Positions 6,581 to 14,795 of a stretch of DNA of 64,000 nucleotides are shown in pieces. Within the stretch, counting starts at the first letter, position 1. The number at the start of each line of letters is the position of its first letter. Made by a program: the position numbers and the translations under genes. The notes beneath the pieces are model-generated. The model saw nothing but the letters and a program-made list of their open reading frames with translations. It made no database searches and was not told the DNA's origin. Origin of the DNA: JAPLJC01 sp052326585 (GTDB lineage: Bacteria > Desulfobacterota > Desulfobaccia > Desulfobaccales > 0-14-0-80-60-11); NCBI GenBank assembly GCA_052326585.1, contig JBKQLU010000038.1, forward strand, positions 24,262 to 88,261. Reading direction: 5' to 3'.

Positions 6581-8503
6581 TTATTGCTGCCAAATAATCC
6601 GGCCGCAGTCCTTCAGGTCGTAGCCCCCCAGGGTGGTGGCCGCCTCCCGAAATTGGGCCGAGCGGATAACCTCCAGCAGGACCTGGAAGCGGGGATCGGC
6701 AAAGGTGGTCTCCGGCACCACCAGGTCGTAGCGCTCCGGCCGCAACGGGATAAAGTCGAGCCCCAGCGCCCGGGCCGCCGCCAGAATCCCCAGTCCGGCG
6801 TCGGCGGTCCCGGAAAAGACATTCACCGCCACTGCCATGTGGGTGTATTCCTCCCGGTCGTAGCCCTCTATGGTGTCGGCCGCCAGGCCCTCCTCCTTTA
6901 GGAGAATATCGAGGAGCAGGCGGGTGCCGGCGCCCCTTTGCCGGTTGATGAAGCGCACCCCGGAGCGGGCCAGGTCCTTGAGGCCCAGGAGGTTTTTGGG
7001 GTTGCCCGGGGCCACCATCAGGCCCTGCTGGCGCCAGGTCAGATTGATGAGTCTCAGCGGCACTCCGGCGAGGTGCCGTTGGATGAAGGAGATGTTATAG
7101 GTGTGGCTCTCGGGGTCCAAGAGGTGGCAGCCGCCCAGGTGGGCCCGGCCCTGGCGCAGGGCCATCAGGCCCCCCAGGCTGCCGACGTGGCCGGAAGAGA
7201 GGCGCAGCCGCGCTGCGCGGCGGCGCAGCAGGGTGGCCAGGAGGTCCAGGGCGTTGTCGTGGCTCCCCAGGACCACCAGGGTGCCGTCGATCTCCTCGGG
7301 GGCCACCAGCAGCTCCGCGGCCACCGGGCGGTCTTCCTCCAGGCCTTCGCTCAGGGAGGGGATCGTCAGCAAGCCGTCGGCCCGCACCAGGGAAGTGATG
7401 GCGCCGGCGCCCCGGGGCAGGGGAGTGGCGATGACCCGGTCTCCCACCCGGCCCAGGGTCACCCGGATGAATTCGGTGAGGCCGGGCCTGGAAGGCAGGT
7501 TCTGGGCCGGCTGGACTGTGAGTACGGGCCGCATCTTAAGCCTTTTCCCGGCCATCCCGGCGATCAGGGGCGCGGCGAACTGCTCGAAGGAAAGGACTGC
7601 GGAAACCGGATAGCCGGGGTTGCCGATCACCGGTTTGTCCGCCACCACCCCCAGCAGGGTGGGCTTCCCCGGCATCATGGCCACCCCGTGCACCAGCACC
7701 TGGCCCAGGGCAGCCACCGCCTGGCAGGTGTAATCCTCGGTGCCCGCGGAAGAGCCGGCGTTGATGAGCACCAGGTCGGCGGCCGCCAGGGCTTTTTGTA
7801 AGGCGGTTATGAGCGTATCCAAGTCATCCGGGACGATGTCCTGAACCAGGGGGAGGCCACCGGCCTCCGCCACCAGACCGGAAAGGATGACCGAGTTGAA
7901 TTCCGGCAGGCGGCCGGCGGCCGGTTCCTGCTCCAGGTCCGCGGCCGCCACCAGTTCGCTGCCGGTGGGGATGATGGCCACCCGGGGCCGGCGGCGCACC
8001 TGGACCCGGAGCACCCCGGCGGCCAGCAGGGACCCCTGGGCCCAGGGGGTGATTTCTGAGCCTTCCGCCAGGACCATTTCACCCCTGACCAGATCTTCGC
8101 CCACCCGGCGGACGTGCTGCCAGGGGAAGACCGGGGCCTCCACCACGATGGGGTCGGCCTCGGGGTCGGGAATCTGCTCCACCATGATCACCGCGTCGGT
8201 CCCCGGCGGCATCAGGTGGCCGGTATTGACTGGAAATGCCTCCCGGTCCAGGTGCAAACGCCCGGGGTTCTCCGGGGTGGCCCCGAAGGTAGCCGCGGCC
8301 GGCACGGCAAAGCCATCCATGGCCGCCTGGTGCGCCGCGGGGCTGGAGCGCCGCGCCATCACCGGGGCCGCGGTCACCCGGCCGGCAGCCTCCAGCGTGG
8401 GGATTTCCTCCACACCTACCCGGGCTTGGGGAGCGAACCGGGCAAACCAGAGCTCCCGGGCCTCTTCCAGGGACTGCATCCGCAAATAGATACGGCGTTT
8501 CAT
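6581..8503 (-). CDS. MoeA-type molybdopterin molybdenumtransferase fused to a PBP-like domain
   Basis: A 640-residue cytoplasmic fusion. Residues 1-400 are MoeA: AMDGFAV, the VNTGHLMPPGTDAVIMVEQ loop, IIPTGSELV, NSVIL, and the molybdopterin-binding GSSAGTEDYTCQA, followed by GMMPGKP-like MMPGKPTLLGVV and GNPGYPVSAVL. MoeA inserts molybdate into adenylylated molybdopterin. Residues about 415-640 resemble a periplasmic-binding-protein/LysR substrate domain (GSHDNALDLLATLL, GSLGGLMALRQGRAHLGG, FINRQRGAGTRLLLD), which in other proteins of this architecture is thought to bind the oxyanion or a related ligand. The product would serve the Mo/W enzymes in this window (FdhA, the 22.6-kb oxidoreductase). 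A ribosome-binding site GCGGAAAG precedes the ATG. Confidence 0.9.
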   Translation of the reverse strand: MKRRIYLRMQSLEEARELWFARFAPQARVGVEEIPTLEAAGRVTAAPVMARRSSPAAHQAAMDGFAVPAAATFGATPENPGRLHLDREAFPVNTGHLMPPGTDAVIMVEQIPDPEADPIVVEAPVFPWQHVRRVGEDLVRGEMVLAEGSEITPWAQGSLLAAGVLRVQVRRRPRVAIIPTGSELVAAADLEQEPAAGRLPEFNSVILSGLVAEAGGLPLVQDIVPDDLDTLITALQKALAAADLVLINAGSSAGTEDYTCQAVAALGQVLVHGVAMMPGKPTLLGVVADKPVIGNPGYPVSAVLSFEQFAAPLIAGMAGKRLKMRPVLTVQPAQNLPSRPGLTEFIRVTLGRVGDRVIATPLPRGAGAITSLVRADGLLTIPSLSEGLEEDRPVAAELLVAPEEIDGTLVVLGSHDNALDLLATLLRRRAARLRLSSGHVGSLGGLMALRQGRAHLGGCHLLDPESHTYNISFIQRHLAGVPLRLINLTWRQQGLMVAPGNPKNLLGLKDLARSGVRFINRQRGAGTRLLLDILLKEEGLAADTIEGYDREEYTHMAVAVNVFSGTADAGLGILAAARALGLDFIPLRPERYDLVVPETTFADPRFQVLLEVIRSAQFREAATTLGGYDLKDCGRIIWQQ

Positions 8504-8512
8504 AAGCTTTCC

Positions 8513-8526
8513 GCTCTCAGCTCTCA
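8513..8526. repeat. Heptamer doublet GCTCTCA x2
   Basis: Two exact 7-nt units immediately upstream of the moeA start. Short, but of the same unit length as the other intergenic heptamer arrays in the window. Confidence 0.4.
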
Positions 8527-8636
8527 GGAGCAGGTTTTATCCTTCATGGCAGCAGTCGGCTAAAAAACTATTGGAGTCGACTGCCTTCTAAATGTGGGAC
8601 GCTGCTTATGGAGATAGAGGCTAACACACCGATTTT

Positions 8637-9530
8637 CTAAGGCAAGATTGTATCGCCAAAGAGGAGATTTATAAAGGCCTTCTTGTAGCTGGTGAGAACC
8701 TGGTCCCGGCGCCGCACCAGGGCCAGGCGATCGGCCTTAAAGTAACCGGGAAGGGGGAGGAAGGCCAGGGGGCGCCCGGGGTAGGGCAGGGCCCGGGCCA
8801 GGGTGGCGAAGGAGACCCCCAGGCCCATTTCCACGTAGAGGGCGCTCAACTCCACGTTGGCCGATTCCATGACGATCCGGGGTGAGAGGCCCAGGGCGTG
8901 GAAGCGCTCGTCCAGGACGCGGCGCCAGGGGCAGCCCGGGTCCCGGGGCGGCAGGATCAGGGGATAGCGGGCGATCTGCCGCAGGCTGAGGCGCTTTCCG
9001 GCCGCCAGGGGATGGTTCCGGGGGGTCAGGAGCACGGGGACCAGGGACTGCCAGGGCGTGGCGGCCAGTTCCTTGGGCACCAGGGATTCCAGGGCCAGGC
9101 CGAAATCGACCTCGCCGTTTTTCACCAGCTCCAGGACCGCCGCCTGGGAGCGGTCCAGGAGGGTGAGGTCGACCTGGGGAAACCGCCGCCGGTAGGCCAG
9201 GACGGCGTCGGGCAGCAGGCGGTACAGGGTGGTGAAGGCCGCGGCCAGGCGCAGGGACCCCCGCTTGGTCCCCTGGAGCTCGTGGAGCTCTTCTTTAAGG
9301 GTTTCGTAGCCGGCCAGCAGGGCCCGGGAAAACTCCAGAAGCTTTTCGCCGGCAGGGGTGAGGCGCAGGCGGTTGCCCAGGCGCTCCAGGAGGGGGCAGC
9401 CGAGCTCCGCTTCCAGGGCCCGGACCTGCTGGCTCAGGGCGGATTGGCTCCGGAAGGTAGCCGCGGCCGCCTTGGTAAAGCTGCCCAGCCGGGCCACTTG
9501 ATAGAATCCCAGGAGCTGCTGCCGTTCCAT
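8637..9530 (-). CDS. LysR-family transcriptional regulator
   Basis: A 297-residue LTTR. Residues 1-60 are the winged helix-turn-helix (LLGFYQVARLGSFTKAAAATFRSQSALSQQVRALEAELGC, given here only as a position guide: helix 2-3 at about 15-38). Residues about 90-290 are the substrate-binding domain, with a typical RLLPDAVLAYRRRFPQVDLTLL. The effector is unknown; domain style is that of CysB/CysL-like members. No strong ribosome-binding site is seen before the ATG at 9530, but the upstream 60 bp are very AT-rich as expected for a promoter. Neighbours are moeA-PBP downstream on the same strand (133 bp gap) and a divergent thioesterase, either of which could be a target. Confidence 0.9.
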   Translation of the reverse strand: MERQQLLGFYQVARLGSFTKAAAATFRSQSALSQQVRALEAELGCPLLERLGNRLRLTPAGEKLLEFSRALLAGYETLKEELHELQGTKRGSLRLAAAFTTLYRLLPDAVLAYRRRFPQVDLTLLDRSQAAVLELVKNGEVDFGLALESLVPKELAATPWQSLVPVLLTPRNHPLAAGKRLSLRQIARYPLILPPRDPGCPWRRVLDERFHALGLSPRIVMESANVELSALYVEMGLGVSFATLARALPYPGRPLAFLPLPGYFKADRLALVRRRDQVLTSYKKAFINLLFGDTILP

Positions 9531-9936
9531 AAGTTTTTCTGATTATAAATATAAATATTATTAATTTTACTTATTTAATCTTTTAGCAGAAATTATGCAG
9601 CGGGGCAACCGCCCGTTTCCCGTTCTCCGCCCAGGCATGAAGTCCTTCGATTTTGAGAGGGTAAGGATAAAAATTTTACCTTTTTTGTTTGTGACTCATT
9701 GATGGGAGTGCAGAATAGATTAAATTCCCCCTCACCCTAACCCTCTCCCCCAGCGGGGGAGAGGGGATAAGTAAGGGACCCCATTATGCTGGCGTTCATT
9801 TCCAGGCCTTGGGCTCTTGCCAAAAACCTAAAACCCCAAACTCCCTTTCCGCCTCGGTCAAGAGGCCTTTGCTCCGTTTTTGATTTAGCCTCTTTCGGAA
9901 AATGGAAAACCGAAAACCGCTTCTCTGGAGGGTGTC
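9531..9936. other. 406-bp divergent intergenic region
   Basis: AT-rich next to the LysR start (9540-9590), suiting its promoter. Contains the palindromic repeat at 9723-9766. The open frame from 9786 overlaps the thioesterase start and has no family resemblance, so I do not call it. Confidence 0.5.
9723..9766. repeat. CCCTCACCCTAACCCT-type dispersed repeat with 11-bp hairpin
   Basis: A pyrimidine-rich tract runs into CCCTCTCCCCC-AGC-GGGGGAGAGGG (stem 9741-9751 with 9755-9765). Elements of this look are scattered in intergenic DNA of many proteobacteria. It lies between divergent genes, so a terminator role is unlikely. Confidence 0.6.
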
Positions 9937-10359
9937 ATGAAGGAGTCTCTGAAGCCGGGCCTCAGTTTTGAATTCCGTTTCACGGTGCCGGCCAATAAGA
10001 CCGTGCCCCACCTGTTCCCCGAATCCCCGGAGTTCCAGGAGATGCCGGAGGTATTGGCCACCGGCTTCATGGTGGGCCTCTTCGAATGGGCCTGCATCCG
10101 GGCGGTCAACCCCCACCTGGACTGGCCCCGGGAGCAAACGGTGGGGATCAGGGTCGAATTGAGCCACCTGGCCGCCACCCCGCCGGGACTGACGGTGACC
10201 GTGCGGGGCCGGCTGGAAAAGGTGGAGGGGCGTAAACTCACCTTCTTCCTGGAGGCCGATGACGAAGTGGACCTGATCTCCCAGGGCCATCATGAAAGGT
10301 TCGTCATCGACGCGGAGAAATTCAAAGCCAAGGCCAAGGCCAAGGGGAAGCGGGCTTGA
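9937..10359 (+). CDS. FlK-like hotdog-fold acyl-CoA thioesterase
   Basis: A 140-residue protein resembling fluoroacetyl-CoA thioesterase FlK and its housekeeping relatives. Visible features: LKPGLSFEFRFTVPANKTVPHL at the N-terminus, the helix ATGFMVGLFEWACIRAV with the conserved Glu, and VGIRVELSHLAATPPGLTVTV with the conserved His of the active site. The last 15 residues are a Lys/Ala tail (KFKAKAKAKGKRA). GGAGGG lies 6 nt upstream of the ATG. Substrate is unknown; most family members outside Streptomyces hydrolyse small acyl-CoAs. It is monocistronic and followed by a strong hairpin. Confidence 0.85.
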   Translation: MKESLKPGLSFEFRFTVPANKTVPHLFPESPEFQEMPEVLATGFMVGLFEWACIRAVNPHLDWPREQTVGIRVELSHLAATPPGLTVTVRGRLEKVEGRKLTFFLEADDEVDLISQGHHERFVIDAEKFKAKAKAKGKRA

Positions 10360-10482
10360 GCCGGGCCGCGGCCAGGGCTAACCTTTCCCGGGACGGGTCC
10401 CGGCTCCGGGCTGGGGCAAGAGCGCCCCAGGGGTGGCGGGTCTTGGGGTAGCGACCATAGATCTCTCTAAGGCACACCAGAG

Positions 10483-10506
10483 GGGCCGGGGGATCTCCCC
10501 CGGCCC
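10483..10506. terminator. Bidirectional GC-rich hairpin between convergent genes
   Basis: Perfect 11-bp stem (10483-10493 with 10496-10506) and a 2-nt loop between the thioesterase (+) and nitroreductase (-) genes. No long U-tract on either side, so termination is inferred from position. Confidence 0.6.
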
Positions 10507-10582
10507 GCGCAATTTGTCTTCCATTTTCCCGGCAGGGCTCCCTTCCTCGAGGTTGCCGGGCCGGGCCCCGCAGGAGGCTCTA

Positions 10583-11272
10583 TTACCAGCTGCCGGTGTG
10601 CACCCGGGAGGCGTCATAAGGGTGCGGCATCTTCCTCTCCGCCGGGTAGCCGATGGGGATGATGTTCAGGGGCAGGACCTGTTCCGGGAGATTCAGCAGC
10701 TTTTGCACCTTGGCCATCCGGTCCTGGTAGGGATAGATCGCAGTCCAGACCGCCCCCAGCCCCAGGGAATTGGCCGCGATGAGGATGTTCTCGGCGGCCA
10801 CCGCCCCATCCAGCATCCAAAACCCCTTCCCCTTATCCTTCTCTTTGGCCTGATTGCCGCAGACCAGGATGGCCACCGCGGCCTTCTTGAGCTGGAAGCT
10901 CTTGGGATTGGGATTGTAACTGTGAATCTCGTCCAGGATCTTGCGGTCAGTGATCACGACAAACTCCGTAGACTTCTCATCCATGGCCGACGGCGCGCTC
11001 AAGCCGGCTTCCAGCAACAGCTTGATGGTCTCTGCGGGGACCGGGTGCGGCGTATAGTCCCTAATACTGCGCCGGGTCAGGATGGCGGTGATGGCATCGA
11101 GAGTTCCCGCCGGGACTTTGATTTCCACCGGCGCTCCCTGTTCCGCGGCGGCGGCCGCCGGCTTTTCCTCTGCCCAACTCCGGTGGGTCGAGAGTCCCGT
11201 CTGGCACATGAGGGCCAGGAGGCCTAGACCGATGACCCCGATGCCTGGAAGTAACCATTTGCGAATTTTCAT
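10583..11272 (-). CDS. Nitroreductase-family flavoprotein with N-terminal export signal
   Basis: A 229-residue protein. Residues 1-35 are a signal peptide or membrane anchor (basic MKIRKWLLPG, hydrophobic IGVIGLGLLALMC, then AWAEE-like WAEEKP). The rest is a nitroreductase fold: ILTRRSIRDYTPHPVP is the FMN-phosphate-binding RRSIR block, then LLEAGLSAPSAMDEKSTEFVV, and a C-terminal IIPIGYPAERKMPHPYDASR. Family members are normally cytoplasmic FMN enzymes, so the signal is unusual. AAAGGAGG precedes the ATG. No Tat twin-Arg is present, which leaves open how a flavin would be acquired outside; a membrane-anchored cytoplasmic protein is the alternative. Confidence 0.85.
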   Translation of the reverse strand: MKIRKWLLPGIGVIGLGLLALMCQTGLSTHRSWAEEKPAAAAAEQGAPVEIKVPAGTLDAITAILTRRSIRDYTPHPVPAETIKLLLEAGLSAPSAMDEKSTEFVVITDRKILDEIHSYNPNPKSFQLKKAAVAILVCGNQAKEKDKGKGFWMLDGAVAAENILIAANSLGLGAVWTAIYPYQDRMAKVQKLLNLPEQVLPLNIIPIGYPAERKMPHPYDASRVHTGSW

Positions 11273-11658
11273 CCCATGTCCTCCTTTGATCCTGCCTTGA
11301 CCCTAATCATCAGAAATCAGGCGGCTGCCGAAAAATGGTTATGGGGACCGGTTGGTAAGGGTACGGCATCCCCGCCGGGTGACCTTCCTGGAGCACCTCC
11401 TCAACTAGAACATCTTAGCATAAATTGCGCCCTAAAATAATTTTTTCCGGGATGGTGGCTGCCAACCCCCCTCAGAGGCCGGGCGCCTCCTGGCAGTGGA
11501 GCTTAAGGGCCCGGATCGGGACTTGGCGGTGGCGGCTGCCGCCTGATCCCGGCTCCAGTCCTGATGACCGGCGGACCGGCCTTGAAAACATCGGGCCGAC
11601 TGCCTATTCTATTTTCCAGTTTGGCTAAAATTATTAAGGAACCTAAGGAGGGGGAACC
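11273..11658. other. 386-bp divergent intergenic region, nothing identified
   Basis: Separates the nitroreductase and the FMN reductase. It must hold both promoters, but I see no confident hexamers, and no coding frame with a recognisable product. Confidence 0.4.
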
Positions 11659-12222
11659 ATGAAAATCGTGGCCGTGCTGGGAAGTCCCCGCCCCCAGGGA
11701 AATAGCGCCGGTCTGGCCCGGCAATTTCTGGACGCGGCCCGGGAGCGGGGCGCCGCGGTCCAGGAATATCAGCTCAATAACATGACTTATCAGGGCTGCC
11801 AGGGTTGCCTGGCCTGCAAAACCGGCAGCGACATCTGCGTCCTGGAGGATGAGGCTACCCCGGTCCTGGCGGCGATCAAAGCGGCCGATCTCCTGGTGCT
11901 GGCCTCACCGGTCTATTACGGCGATCTCATCGGCCAGATCAAATGCTTCTTCGACCGCACCTATTCCTTCTTCAACCCGGACCTCAGCAGCCGGGTGCCA
12001 TCAGGCAAAAAGGCGGTGCTCATCCTGGCGCAGGCCAACCCGGACCCGGACCGGTTCGCCGACATCTACCCCCGCTACATGCACTGGCTGAAGCTCTACG
12101 GCTTCCACTCGGTCTATCTGCTGCGCGCCGTTGGGGTCAAGGATATGGGCGACATCGACGGCCAGCCGGACCTCCTGGCCCAGGCTGCCGCCCTGGCCCG
12201 GGAGCTGGTGATACCGGCTTAA
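11659..12222 (+). CDS. NADPH-dependent FMN reductase / iron-sulfur flavoprotein family
   Basis: A 187-residue flavodoxin-fold protein. GSPRPQGNSAGLARQFLDAA is the FMN phosphate loop; YQGCQGCLACKTGSDICVLED carries the compact Cys cluster (CxxCxxC-x6-C) seen in iron-sulfur flavoproteins of anaerobes; ASPVYYGDLIGQIKCFFDRTY is the isoalloxazine loop. A very strong AAGGAGGGGG site precedes the ATG. Likely role is electron transfer or reduction of small oxidants; the partner is unknown. A second member of the family lies convergently at 12336-12980. Confidence 0.88.
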   Translation: MKIVAVLGSPRPQGNSAGLARQFLDAARERGAAVQEYQLNNMTYQGCQGCLACKTGSDICVLEDEATPVLAAIKAADLLVLASPVYYGDLIGQIKCFFDRTYSFFNPDLSSRVPSGKKAVLILAQANPDPDRFADIYPRYMHWLKLYGFHSVYLLRAVGVKDMGDIDGQPDLLAQAAALARELVIPA

Positions 12223-12228
12223 ATGCAA

Positions 12229-12257
12229 AAGCCCGCCTCCATGAAGGAGGCGGGCTT
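12229..12257 (-). terminator. Rho-independent terminator
   Basis: A 12-bp stem (12229-12240 with 12246-12257) and 5-nt loop. On the minus strand it is followed by TTTTGCATTT, so it most likely ends the flavoprotein gene at 12336-12980; it is also positioned to stop the plus-strand gene. Confidence 0.75.
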
Positions 12258-12335
12258 GCTGGCAAAGAAATTAATGCCTATATATCGGACAAGCTGCCCC
12301 CGGTGCGCCTTTGCCGTGATTAAACGGTAAGAGTC

Positions 12336-12980
12336 CTATCCTGAGAGGGCTTGGGTCAGGTCCCGGGATAACTGCTCACAGGCGGCCACTATCTCGGGGT
12401 GGTCTTCAAAGCGCTGGAACATTTCCGGGGTAATTTCGGTAAATTTTTCGAATTCCTCGGGAGTCATCAGATACCTGGCTGGAGCGCCATAACGGCAGGT
12501 GGTGCCATGGCCGCAACTGAAGCAAGGCGGGGTGCCGCTGTTAAAAAAGACCGACCCCGCTATCCGGTAGTTAAAGTAATTTTCCAGATGAAAGGCGACC
12601 TCCTGGACTGAGCGTTCGGCGCCGTTGGTCCCGACACTGACGATCGCGGCAATTTTGTCCTGGGTCAGCATTTTTACGTGGCGCAAAGGGAACAGGCGCT
12701 CGAGAAACGTATGGGTAAAGGCGTTGGCCTTGGCGAAATAGACGACCGGTCCCACGATCAGGGCCTCAGCCGACAAGATCTTGTCATAGAGGGGAGCCAT
12801 ATCATCCGGCTGGATGCAGCGATTAGTGTCGGCACATTTCAGGCAGCCCAGGCAAGGGTTGATGGTCAGCTTGGCCAGATGGATAATTTCGTAATCCTTA
12901 CCGGTATCTCGCGCAACTTTTTCCAACAGGCGCTGCAGATTGCCATGAGGCTTGGGGCTGCCATTGATTACCAAAAGCAT
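12336..12980 (-). CDS. Flavodoxin-family NAD(P)H-dependent oxidoreductase (iron-sulfur flavoprotein-like)
   Basis: A 214-residue paralogue of the preceding gene in the opposite orientation. Starts MLLVINGSPKPHGNLQRLL (FMN loop), then NPCLGCLKCADTNRCIQPDDM (Cys cluster CxxCxxC-x5-C), and VGPVVYFAKANAFTHTFLER. A C-terminal extension has extra cysteines (FNSGTPPCFSCGHGTTCRYG) not present in the sister gene, possibly a second metal site. The frame is open further upstream, but the ATG at 12980 has GGAGG at the right distance and gives the family start. Function beyond flavin-dependent redox is not visible. Confidence 0.85.
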   Translation of the reverse strand: MLLVINGSPKPHGNLQRLLEKVARDTGKDYEIIHLAKLTINPCLGCLKCADTNRCIQPDDMAPLYDKILSAEALIVGPVVYFAKANAFTHTFLERLFPLRHVKMLTQDKIAAIVSVGTNGAERSVQEVAFHLENYFNYRIAGSVFFNSGTPPCFSCGHGTTCRYGAPARYLMTPEEFEKFTEITPEMFQRFEDHPEIVAACEQLSRDLTQALSG

Positions 12981-13153
12981 CTTCTGGTACCTCCACGGAA
13001 TTATTATAGCAATGTTTTGCAAGCGCTTCCAGGGCGGCGCCGGGAAGCAGCCCGCGCCGCGCTGGGGACCCGCCGGCCGCAACCGGGCGCGGCGAGCGCC
13101 ACCGGATATTTCCGGCAGGGAAATCTAATTCAGGGCCGCCGACCCATTTTTGG

Positions 13154-13180
13154 TTGACAAGGCTTAGTATACAATATACA
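13154..13180 (+). promoter_or_regulatory. Promoter with FCD/GntR-like operator upstream of the catabolic island
   Basis: TTGACA (13154-13159) is followed by AT-rich candidates for a -10 (TATACA at 13175, 15-bp spacing, or TACAAA at 13177, 17-bp spacing). Overlapping it, TTAGTATACAAT (13164-13175) is centred on the palindrome GTATAC and matches the TTGTATACAA-type operators of FCD-class GntR regulators with one mismatch. A GntR/FCD regulator is encoded in the same operon (18290-19018), so autoregulation is likely. The operator match is my recognition, not a scored search. Confidence 0.5.
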
Positions 13181-13253
13181 AAATTCCAAGAGAAGGGCCG
13201 CCTTTTTGATAAAATTGAACTCCGGAAAAACTATTTCCGGGAAAGGAGACGCC

Positions 13254-14585
13254 ATGGACAACCAAAAGGGTGACGGAGACGGACTCAAGGAAATCTTGGG
13301 AACCCAATTCACCAGAAGGCAGATCTTGTCAGGAGCCCTCAAGGCTGCTGCCTTAGTTGCTGTTGGTCCATATTTTTTGCGCTCTGGGCTGGCGGCCAAT
13401 GAGGAGATCCGCATCGGCACCATCTTCCCTTTGACGGGGAACATGGCCTTTGGCGGCAACGAGGGCCTTACCGGGACGGAGATTGCCCGGCAAATTATCA
13501 ATGAACAAGGCGGTATCGACGGCCGGAAAATCGTCTTCGTAAGCGCCGATGCCCCTGACCAGACCGCGGCTACCAACGAAATGAACCGGCTCATCTCCGG
13601 TGAAGGCGTGAAACTGGTGATCGGGAGTTTCTCGTCGGCCATCGCCTTCACGGCCAGCGCGGTTGCCGAACGGAACCGCATTATCTTCTGGGAAAACCAT
13701 GGGGTGGCGAATGATATTACCCGCCGCGGCTTTAAGTACATATTTAAGACCGGGGTTAATGCCACCGGGACCGGCGGCGGCGCCTCGACCTTTGCCGACA
13801 AGTACCTGGCGCCCAAGTTTGGGATAGAGCCCAAGGCGCTCAAGGTTGGTATTGCCTGGGAGGATGGGACTTACGGGTCATCGGTGGGTAAGGGAATTAT
13901 CAGTTTCGCCGAAAAATATGGCTTCAACATTGTGGCCAATGAAGGATACAGCGCCAAATCCACCGACCTGTCCCCGGTGATCTTGAAGCTGAAGGCAAAC
14001 AGTCCCGATGTTATCCTGGTTGCCGGGATTGGCAGCGATGCCGTCTTATTCTGGAAACAGGCCCACGATCTGGATCTGAACGTCAAGGCGGTTGTGGCGA
14101 CTTCCGGAGGCTGGGGGGTTCCCAATTTTGCCCAGAATTTAGGCCCCATTGCCAATGGGGTGTTCAGCTCGGACTTCCCGACCGATGTGAATCCCCAGGC
14201 GCTCAGCGAATCGGCCCGGGTATTGCAGAAAGAATTCATCAGCCGCTACCAAAAGTTAAAGGGAACCACTCCCACCGGCAATGGCTACCTGGCTTTCGCA
14301 GGGACCATGGTGCTCTTCCAATACGTCCTTCCCAAGGCGCCGTCCTTGGACCCGGACAAGGTGCGGGAAGTGGCGCTCTCCCTGGATCTACCCGACGGGA
14401 CCATGGCCAACGGCTGTGGCGTCAAGTTCATACCGTTCGATCAGCCGGATGGCGGGTTAAACTCCCGGGCTTTTTCCGTGGTTCTGCAATGGCAGGACGG
14501 CAAAACTCAGGTAGTGTGGCCCGAGAAATACGCCAACAAAGAACCGATCCTGGTGCCCTTGCCCCCCTGGTCAGCCCGGACCTGA
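13254..14585 (+). CDS. livK: ABC transporter substrate-binding protein, branched-chain amino acid (LivK) type
   Basis: A 443-residue periplasmic receptor of the Peripla_BP_6 fold. Residues 1-48 are an export signal with a twin-Arg (FTRRQILSGALKAAALVAV), suggesting Tat or Sec export. The mature part starts IRIGTIFPLTGNMAFGGNEG, with IINEQGGIDGRKIVFVSADA and GSFSSAIAFTASAVAERNRI in the usual order. I use the ATG at 13254 because AAAGGAG precedes it; the frame is open 16 codons upstream. LivK-type receptors bind leucine, but also amides, urea, aromatic acids and other compounds, so the ligand is open. It heads a run of co-directional genes reaching 32.5 kb. Confidence 0.9.
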   Translation: MDNQKGDGDGLKEILGTQFTRRQILSGALKAAALVAVGPYFLRSGLAANEEIRIGTIFPLTGNMAFGGNEGLTGTEIARQIINEQGGIDGRKIVFVSADAPDQTAATNEMNRLISGEGVKLVIGSFSSAIAFTASAVAERNRIIFWENHGVANDITRRGFKYIFKTGVNATGTGGGASTFADKYLAPKFGIEPKALKVGIAWEDGTYGSSVGKGIISFAEKYGFNIVANEGYSAKSTDLSPVILKLKANSPDVILVAGIGSDAVLFWKQAHDLDLNVKAVVATSGGWGVPNFAQNLGPIANGVFSSDFPTDVNPQALSESARVLQKEFISRYQKLKGTTPTGNGYLAFAGTMVLFQYVLPKAPSLDPDKVREVALSLDLPDGTMANGCGVKFIPFDQPDGGLNSRAFSVVLQWQDGKTQVVWPEKYANKEPILVPLPPWSART

Positions 14586-14609
14586 CCCGGTGCGCCGGAT
14601 GATAAATCT

Positions 14610-14654
14610 CCCTGGACCCCCGAGCCTGGCGTATCAGGTTTTGGAGGTCCAGGG
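14610..14654 (+). promoter_or_regulatory. Stem-loop between livK and livH
   Basis: A 9-bp outer stem (14610-14618 with 14646-14654) encloses a small inner hairpin (CCTG-GCGTAT-CAGG). Such hairpins after receptor genes commonly protect the upstream mRNA or attenuate read-through, so that the receptor is made in excess of the permeases. That role is inferred. Confidence 0.45.
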
Positions 14655-14795
14655 CGAAGCGAAATAGGGTGCGGCCGCTAAGATACGGGGGCGCTTAAAG
14701 GTTGCCGCCGCGGCCGCGGGGAGGGGCCTCTCCTTAGCCGGGTCCCGCGGCAGGCAGCATTGCCGGTGACGAGAGGACCTGCACCTGGAGGCGTT

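Noticed and set aside
9786..9971. Small gene upstream of the thioesterase
   Set aside because: Overlaps the thioesterase start in another frame, no family and no ribosome-binding site.
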